Source of the DNA: Megalonaias nervosa
Lineage: Eukaryota > Mollusca > Bivalvia > Unionida > Unionidae
DNA: 64,000 nt
Direction of reading: 5' to 3'
Assembly (NCBI GenBank): GCA_016617855.1
Contig: JAECUM010016780.1
Location: 1 to 64,000, forward strand
How positions within the stretch are numbered: the stretch's first letter is position 1; every line of letters starts with the position of its first letter. This document shows, in pieces, positions 58,297-64,000 of this stretch. The notes beneath the pieces were generated by a model, which made no database searches, had not been told where the DNA came from, and saw only the letters and a program-made list of their open reading frames with translations. The position numbers and the translations under genes were made by a program.

Positions 58297-59119
58297 ATTT
58301 TTAGTGACACATTCTAACTGCATCCTTGATCACTGACCGCGTGCCCCGGTCATTGTTCTTGGTAATGTGTCCACAAACGCTAACAACGAAAATTTTATTT
58401 GAATAAATAAGAGGATAAAGAAAGATTTAATTGGTGAAATATATATTTCTTTACTAATGGCTATATATTCATTGCACTGATGTTTTGAACATTTTGCATG
58501 ATAAATTTTCCGATTTAAACAAATCAAAATATTTGTTCTTGGGTAAGGTTTAAAGACCTACTTTAAAGGTCATATTTAGCAAGCTTTATAATAACTGCTA
58601 GGATTAGAGCAATACTTTCATTTCCTGATGTATTTCCAAATAAACTCGAATGCATTTGACCATTACTGTAAGATTACGAGCTGCTACTGAGGGTTGGGGG
58701 ACAATTAATAAAGTTTTGTGTCAATTGAACATATCGAAGGTGCAGATATTATAGAAAATAGGACAAATATGTTAACGAAAGTATGTCAACGAATGAGATT
58801 TAAAAGAAGACTAAGCAACAACGTAACTGTACAATTAAAACAGAGTTAATATTTCAATTCCAGTGATCAGTTTATTTGTTATCCTTGTGGGAAATAAGGG
58901 AATCATGTGATTCTGCGCACTTTTCTGATTTCTAGATATTAATAAGAAATGGTTTACGCCTATCAGTCAAAAAGTAATAAATTACTGATTATAGTGACGA
59001 ATGTCACGTTAGGGATTTGTTGATAATGGGAATCAGAACATTCCATCCGTTTCGTGCTCTCACTAACAATATTGCATCTAACCCAAATCATGTAAAATAA
59101 TACTTCATTACATGCTGAT
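58297..59119. other. Anonymous DNA
   Basis: No gene seen. Confidence 0.45.
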
Positions 59120-59185
59120 CAATTTTAGATCAAAGGCAGTGAATTACACGCTCAATTTCAGATCAAAGGCAGCGATTTACACGCT
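59120..59185. repeat. 33-bp tandem duplication
   Basis: CAATTTTAGATCAAAGGCAG and TGAATTACACGCT are repeated immediately with three changes. Confidence 0.9.
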
Positions 59186-59189
59186 CTTA

Positions 59190-59651
59190 AAGCTATCGCC
59201 GAGGATCGCTGTAAGGGTGCCACTGAGAGGACCATTTTTATCGTCCATATCATATGTGTGCATCCTTGATTTGCAAACTGGTATATAGCCAGACCCGGCT
59301 GGTTGCGTGTGCGAAGTGCGCGATGCACACAGGCGCCGCCGCCGAATAATACGTGTCAACCTTCTGACATCTGTGGAAATTTTCGATAATATCTTGAATA
59401 AACAAAACGTTAAACAAAACTTCGGGATGAATATCGATCCTGTTGGTAGATGCCACTAGCAAATGAGCCATGGTGCGTAAAAAATACCCAAAAACATACG
59501 GATCGATAAAAATTCGACCCAACGCACCGGCGTGTATCTGGCGTGTTTCCTGTTCGTTTTATTCGCAATTTATTTGAAAAAAAAAATTGGAAAAGCGCCA
59601 AACATTCATCGCACACACAGGAAAAACGCGCCGGGCCTGTATACAGCTAAT
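59190..59651. other. CpG-rich stretch with a 90-codon minus-strand open frame
   Basis: The minus-strand frame 59522-59250 (MGRIFIDPYVFGYFLRTMAH at its start) is open for 90 codons over a CpG-rich segment. I recognise no domain; it could be part of an exon or chance. Confidence 0.3.
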
Positions 59652-59733
59652 ACATGTAGAAGGCGATCGCCTGGAGTTGGCATTTATCCAAATCAAGAGT
59701 AATTCCAGGACATGCTGTTTGTTTAAAGGTCAC
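59652..59733. repeat. ~82-bp dispersed repeat, copy 1
   Basis: ACATGTAGAAGGCGATCGCC then TGGAGTTGG, GAGTAATTCCAGGACA and GTTTGTTT recur in the same orientation at 62425. The unit contains the palindrome AGGCGATCGCCT. Confidence 0.88.
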
Positions 59734-60033
59734 CGGCCATACTCCAACATTTTTCTTTTTGCATCAGATTTGCATCACGTGATTTAATAGTAGTTATACT
59801 CGCAAAAAATAATTTCAAAAGTTTTCAAGTATAAAGAAGAAATAATTTAATTACTCGAAATAGAAGTATACAACGCTGTTACTTCCCCTTAGCTACGATT
59901 TCCCACCTATAGAGGACGCCAACTGGAAATGACGTACATTTATCCCCACGAGACCACGTACATGCTTCTTGTTGTCGAATCATTATCTATACCACTTTAA
60001 AAAGTGCGCTGAATTCTAAAATGTGCCAATCTA
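59734..60033. other. Anonymous DNA
   Basis: Spacer with no recognised feature. Confidence 0.45.
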
Positions 60034-60089
60034 ATTAAAATCAGATCTCCACTATACTATGTGAATAACAGTGGAAATCTGATTTTAAT
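60034..60089. repeat. 19-bp inverted repeat (hairpin), one mismatch
   Basis: ATTAAAATCAGATCTCCAC at 60034-60052 pairs with GTGGAAATCTGATTTTAAT at 60071-60089 across an 18-base loop, with one mismatch. Confidence 0.9.
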
Positions 60090-60761
60090 CGGACTGAATG
60101 TGCACTCACCCACATCTTTATCTGCGATAAGCATCCCGTTACCATAGATGACACGTCACGCTGACTGGGATTAATATCGATATAATCCAAATCCCTATGA
60201 GCAATCAAAACCGAACTTCGTCTTCACTTGTATCGAATTGTTTGACCCCACATTGTGTGCTCGTTGAATGGAGAGCAAAAATGAGCAGAAGGTCCGTTTG
60301 GTTGACTATGAAAGCGGCATTAGGCGATTACATGTATGTGTGTGCAGGTGTATGTGCGCGCATGTATGTGACCCCTCCACATCAAGGTCGGTTCACTGAG
60401 AAATCAAGAGCATCACAATGTATTTTTTCCTCTTTTATCTTTAATTGTTTCACTTTTAATCATATTGTCTATACACAGTAACATTTATGGAACACTGATA
60501 GCTATAGGCTGCAACTCCAAAATGCATGGAACAAAACCAGACCATCCGTTTACAAAATAAGAACGCGACAATTTTCATTACTCAGGTTACAATCCACCCA
60601 CAAGAAATTCAGGAGATTTATTTTAAAATGAAAACGTTGATGGAAATAAAATGTCGTTAAATTATAATTATCGTCTGATTTAGTTACAATTGCAACGCAA
60701 ACAAAACTGTTATTCAGCCAGATTGTTGTTTAATGGAATGATAAGAAATAACATAGATGAA

Positions 60762-60765
<4 letters not shown>
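60090..60765. other. Anonymous DNA
   Basis: No gene seen. A 94-codon plus-strand open frame at 60197-60481 has no recognised motif. Confidence 0.4.

Positions 60766-60796
<31 letters not shown>
60766..60796. repeat. (GA)n microsatellite
   Basis: About 30 bp of GA repeat. Confidence 0.95.
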
Positions 60797-60799
<3 letters not shown>

Positions 60800-61080
60800 A
60801 AATGATTAGGTTAACAATGCGAACCTATCGTCCCGATATGGCAGTTTATACACACCAATGACGTCTTTGCCAAAACACGAATTCAGTTGCCAACTACACT
60901 TTTCTTTGTTAATATCGCCCAGAAAAAAGTAAACACACTGACGGGATGAGAAACCTAAAATTGCAGGGCAAAACGATTGCCGATAGTGGCGTTGAGATGA
61001 TGCAAGGTAGGAGAGACGGACTACAAAGACAATGAAATACACTCATTTTTAATTAGAAATTCACCAAAAATTAAAGCTAG

Positions 61081-61174
61081 TTCACTGTGACCTACTTTTA
61101 ATTAAATGACGTACAACTTGCAAATATATTGTATATCCACATAAGTGTAGGCGTGATAAATAGGTCACAGTGAA
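61081..61174. mobile_element. 94-bp palindromic element (mini-MITE)
   Basis: The perfect 14-bp inverted ends TTCACTGTGACCTA and TAGGTCACAGTGAA flank AT-rich DNA. No obvious target duplication is seen, so transposition is inferred only from the shape. Confidence 0.55.
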
Positions 61175-61579
61175 ATATTTTTGCACCATATCAAGCTCCT
61201 AAACTTAAAGACATGTATCGAGTTTGACGACACCAGAAACGCCGGTTTCATATAGGTGGTGATGTAATAACAGACAATGCAGCACAGTCATGTGTAATTG
61301 TAGTTGGGTCTATCTAATTCGAGTTCAGTTAGATACAGAATGTTTAGAATACTCGTGATGTACATCGTTTATTTTATAATCTCCTACCTTTATGTTCAGT
61401 TGGTGCTGGGCCTTATTCAGTTAATATATTTGTAAATAATCAAAGAAAATTTAGATCTTGTGTGGTCCTGCACACTCCCTAACAGGAAAATTATGAAAAG
61501 AAGGTGGCATTGACCTAATTTTGATCAGGTGTTGTAGGGCTCACGAATGTATATAGACATGTCAAGTCTGACATTACCG
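61175..61579. other. Anonymous DNA
   Basis: Spacer without recognised gene. Confidence 0.45.
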
Positions 61580-61884
61580 ACCGCTCCGGTGGCCTAAGTG
61601 GTTAGAGCGTTCGCCTCGGAAGCGGGAGTCCGCGGGTTGAACCCCGGCCTAGGCATACCAAAGATTTATAAAAATTGTACTATCAGCTGCCTCGCTTGGC
61701 GAACAGCATTAAGAGGTTAGTGCTTGGACAGGTCGGCCTGGTGTCAGGATAATATGACTTGGTGGGACACGATGCTACATGTCTGCAGCATGATGCTACA
61801 CCTCAAACATCGTACCGATATGAATGAAACTTTTTTAAAGCTACGATAAAAATCCAAATCACACACACACACACACACACACAC
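61580..61884 (+). mobile_element. tRNA-derived SINE, full length with (CA)n tail
   Basis: The tRNA-like head GCTCCGGTGGCCTAAGTGG has an A box. The B-box-like GCGGGTTGAACCCCGG follows about 55 bp in. The body contains TGGTGTCAGGATAATATGAC and the 3' part CATCGTACCGATATGAATGA. It ends in a (CA)n tail at 61859-61884. It is the reference copy for the fragments at 20463, 24594, 32786 and 50034. RNA polymerase III would transcribe it; mobilisation needs a LINE in trans. Confidence 0.93.
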
Positions 61885-62424
61885 TGACATTCCCTACACA
61901 GGGGATCGTAATTAAAAAGCCCATCTGTCACACATCATCAAGATTTGTGTGATGGCCGCTATGCTGGAGATTAGATATTCAACAATTTCATTTATGACCA
62001 ACTAGATAGCAGAAGTGTCAGTATGTTCGTTCAGGAGGAGAAATGATAACAAGCAATTTCAGTGATTTTGTGTCCCCGTCCTACTAGCGTGAGGTCACCA
62101 AAAGTGAACAGTTACGAAATCTCGCTCTGACCCATGCTACTGTGTCCTAGTTGAAATGTCAGGAGAAATAACCAAGATTCATGTCTCGATCTCGAACAGC
62201 ATTAAAGCAAAAGTGCAGAAAAGATAAAGAAATGTATCAGTTACCATGACCGTGAAGACGACACCTTGACTGTGATATATTAAAATGCTATCAAATAGCG
62301 AAACATTGAGTGTGCCACGGTTCGTTCTTGAAGCTACGTCTTTAAAAATATAAAACAGAAACAAAAGAAACAACACAATATATACTCGCAACATGGACAT
62401 TGAAGAAACTGATATGTAGTTAAC
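61885..62424. other. Anonymous DNA with one ~190-bp repeat unit
   Basis: 61920-62045 matches the degenerate family of 21360-22135 (GTGATGGCCGCTATGCTGG, TTATGACCAACTAGATAGCA). The rest shows nothing. Confidence 0.55.
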
Positions 62425-62505
62425 ACATGTAGAAGGCGATCGCCTGGAGTTGGAATTTACCCAAATAAAAAGAGTAATTCCAGGACACGCCGTTTGTTTG
62501 AGGAT
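62425..62505. repeat. ~82-bp dispersed repeat, copy 2
   Basis: Direct repeat of 59652-59733 with a handful of changes, about 2.8 kb away. Confidence 0.88.
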
Positions 62506-63078
62506 CAGTCGATTTCAATAAGGGTTGTTGTCTCCCCCTAGTAGGAACTCTTCAGTGCATCTTTTGCGCATGCGTTTGCTGCCGCTTCAACTTCCGTGGG
62601 CTACCCATTCAGGAATCACGGTAATAATTCAGTTCCCATAGTAAACCTATGCAAACACCATGATATTAAAAATTCATTAACTTAAAATTTTTGAGTGCTC
62701 ATGACCAAACCTTTATTTATCAGTATAGATGCAACCTGGAAGTCAGCTTCTGTGCAGAGGAAAGGATATGAGCCGCGGCATTTTCTGGACCTGCAGCTGT
62801 TTGAAACATGTGCTTTCAATTCCGCACCAGAGTCAGGTGCTAATTTTAGTAATGAGTGTTCCAAACTCAAGACTGTTAAAGGACTGAAATTCCATCAATA
62901 AAACAATGTCTCTAAAAAAAAATTTCACTTTCAACTGGGATAAGGTCTCAAAAGATTCTTTTTCCTAAAACATAACTTACATTATTAACCAATCCTGGTC
63001 AGCCAAACCCGTATATGATCTTTTTAATGTTCACCCATTTCTAGGCTGGTTCCCGTTTTTCAATACCGTTAGTACCGT
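62506..63078. other. 5' flank of the THAP gene
   Basis: Contains the CpG-rich TTTTGCGCATGCGTTTGCTG at about 62561-62580, which might be a promoter, and a 68-codon frame (62695-62901) of unknown meaning. No clear TATA box. Confidence 0.35.
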
Positions 63079-63367
63079 GTGTCCTTCACTAGCTGTCAAA
63101 GAATGCCTGTGACAAAAACCCGCAAGTATTGTTGCATTTGTAGCAATTTCAGAGGGAAGGAAGTAGATGGGAAAACAATATCATTGCACAGATTTCCTGC
63201 AATATGTAAACTACGTAGAGTTTGGCTTCAGCGGTCACGGCTAGTACGGAAAGATTTCACTTACACAGCTAACAGCCAAATGTGTTCGATCATTTTGTGA
63301 ACAGAAGTGGGCCGTCAAAAAAGCATCCAGTGCTTTAATTTTCCCGAACAAGGTGTTTCAAACGTCG
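63079..63367 (+). pseudogene. THAP-type zinc-finger exon
   Basis: From ATG 63079 (or the second ATG, MPVTKTRKYCC) the frame gives KYCCICSN (first cysteine pair), ISLHRFPA and RRVWLQRSRL, the core of the C2CH THAP DNA-binding finger. Then comes MCS, where the second metal-binding half begins. A one-base loss near 63290 throws the frame into a stop at 63298-63300. The histidine-containing continuation DHFVNRSGPSKKHP lies in another frame. GTAAGT at 63368-63373 is a perfect splice donor just after FQTS-like coding. In animals, THAP fingers are fused to P-element and PIF/Harbinger-type transposases; the transposase-like frame starting 96 bp downstream fits that. Confidence 0.75.
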
Positions 63368-63462
63368 GTAAGTGGCTACATTGAGTACTATTATGCTCCA
63401 TCCATTTTAAACGAGATGCGGGGTAGGATTTATTCTTATTCTGTGGTTTTAATCAGCTGTAA

Positions 63463-64000
63463 TCAATTGCACAAGATTGGTGTGGACCAATAAATTTAAA
63501 AGATATTGCCGCCAGTCATATTAACAACCAATCAACACAAACCAATACCTTACTGAGGATAGATGTTTCTACACAGTGTGATTTTAATGAAATGTCACCT
63601 GAGTATGGCACCCCTGTTAACAAAGTGACAACTGTAGATTGTAGGATACAGGTTAATTCCCCTGTTTTAACATTTGAGGATATTGAAAATGATGACCAAA
63701 AAATGCTATTTTATACTGGAGTTCCAAATTCAGCTATTTTCAAGGCATTATTTGATGAAATTAAAGATGATGCTACAAGTCAGACAGCTCGTTATGGTGC
63801 TACAAGTGGAAAGGGACATCCAAGACATTTGCGTCTGATAGATGAATTCTTTCTTGTCTTGATGCGATTGAGACTAGGCTTGTTACTGGAAGATTTAGCA
63901 GATCGATTTAACATTGGAATGTCGACATGTGGAATAATTTTTAATAAGTGGATTGATTATTTGTATATACAGTTAGATTTTCTAATCCAATGGCCTTCAA
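63463..64000 (+). CDS. PIF/Harbinger-type transposase, N-terminal part (runs off window)
   Basis: The frame follows a TAA at 63460-63462 and stays open for 179 codons to the window end, with no initiator required if it is a second exon. After a variable start, RHLRLIDEFFLVLMRLRLGL and LEDLADRFNIGMSTCGIIF form the helix-turn-helix that precedes DDE_Tnp_4 catalytic domains, ending near IQWPS. The catalytic DDE residues would lie beyond 64000. No frameshift is visible in this part. None of the three frames is open from the nearest AG (63456), so the splice acceptor is unclear. With the THAP exon upstream it forms a THAP-transposase gene of transposon or domesticated origin. Confidence 0.75.

Noticed and set aside
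61580..61655. A tRNA gene
   Set aside because: A- and B-box words are present, but the cloverleaf ends are not paired and the sequence continues into a SINE body found in several copies.

Overview
The window reads as nuclear DNA of an animal, most likely a marine lophotrochozoan such as a mollusc. That guess rests on the mix of repeats: tRNA-derived SINEs, hAT-type MITEs, a Penelope-like element, a Tx1/L1-type LINE, a Mutator-like transposase, a Polinton-like relic and a THAP/Harbinger-type transposase. The base composition is also about one third G+C. No host gene, tRNA, rRNA, operon or CRISPR array is identified. Almost everything that can be read as protein belongs to mobile DNA, and nearly all of it is broken.

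Layout from left to right. 0-5.8 kb: AT-rich DNA with a 38-bp minisatellite, a (TTA)n tract and a (CATA)n/(TA)n tract. 5.8-7.2 kb: a 5'-truncated Penelope-like retroelement preceded by an antisense hammerhead-ribozyme-like core. 7.6-11.45 kb: a Tx1/L1-clade LINE with both ORFs broken, mostly at poly-A runs. 12.35-12.65 kb: a hAT MITE. 14.4-20.3 kb: a ~140-bp tandem array split by a 4.45-kb insert. The insert is two ~455-bp direct repeats flanking a Mutator-like transposase gene read on the minus strand. 20.5-33.2 kb: SINEs (one with a MITE nested in it), minisatellites, degenerate ~190-bp repeats, LTR-like segments and a hAT MITE with a perfect 8-bp target duplication. 33-50 kb: mostly anonymous DNA with microsatellites, a degenerate satellite built on AGAGACCTCT, two more MITEs and an LTR-like copy. 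50.3-57 kb: a more GC-rich block with remains of a protein-primed family B DNA polymerase and virus-like structural ORFs in both orientations, read as a decayed Polinton/adintovirus-like element. 57-63 kb: MITEs, a full SINE and inverted repeats. 63.08-64.0 kb: a THAP-domain exon with a splice-donor-like end, then an open frame resembling the N-terminal part of a PIF/Harbinger (DDE_Tnp_4) transposase that runs off the window.

At the largest scale, CpG is scarce from 1 to about 32.8 kb (roughly 5-6 per kb in samples counted by eye) and three times commoner afterwards (about 18 per kb). The change falls near the hAT MITE at 32.9-33.1 kb and may reflect invertebrate mosaic methylation. Nothing here suggests that the genes act together. 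The elements are independent insertions, several nested in each other, which gives a relative insertion order. All family names come from reading and memory, without database searches.
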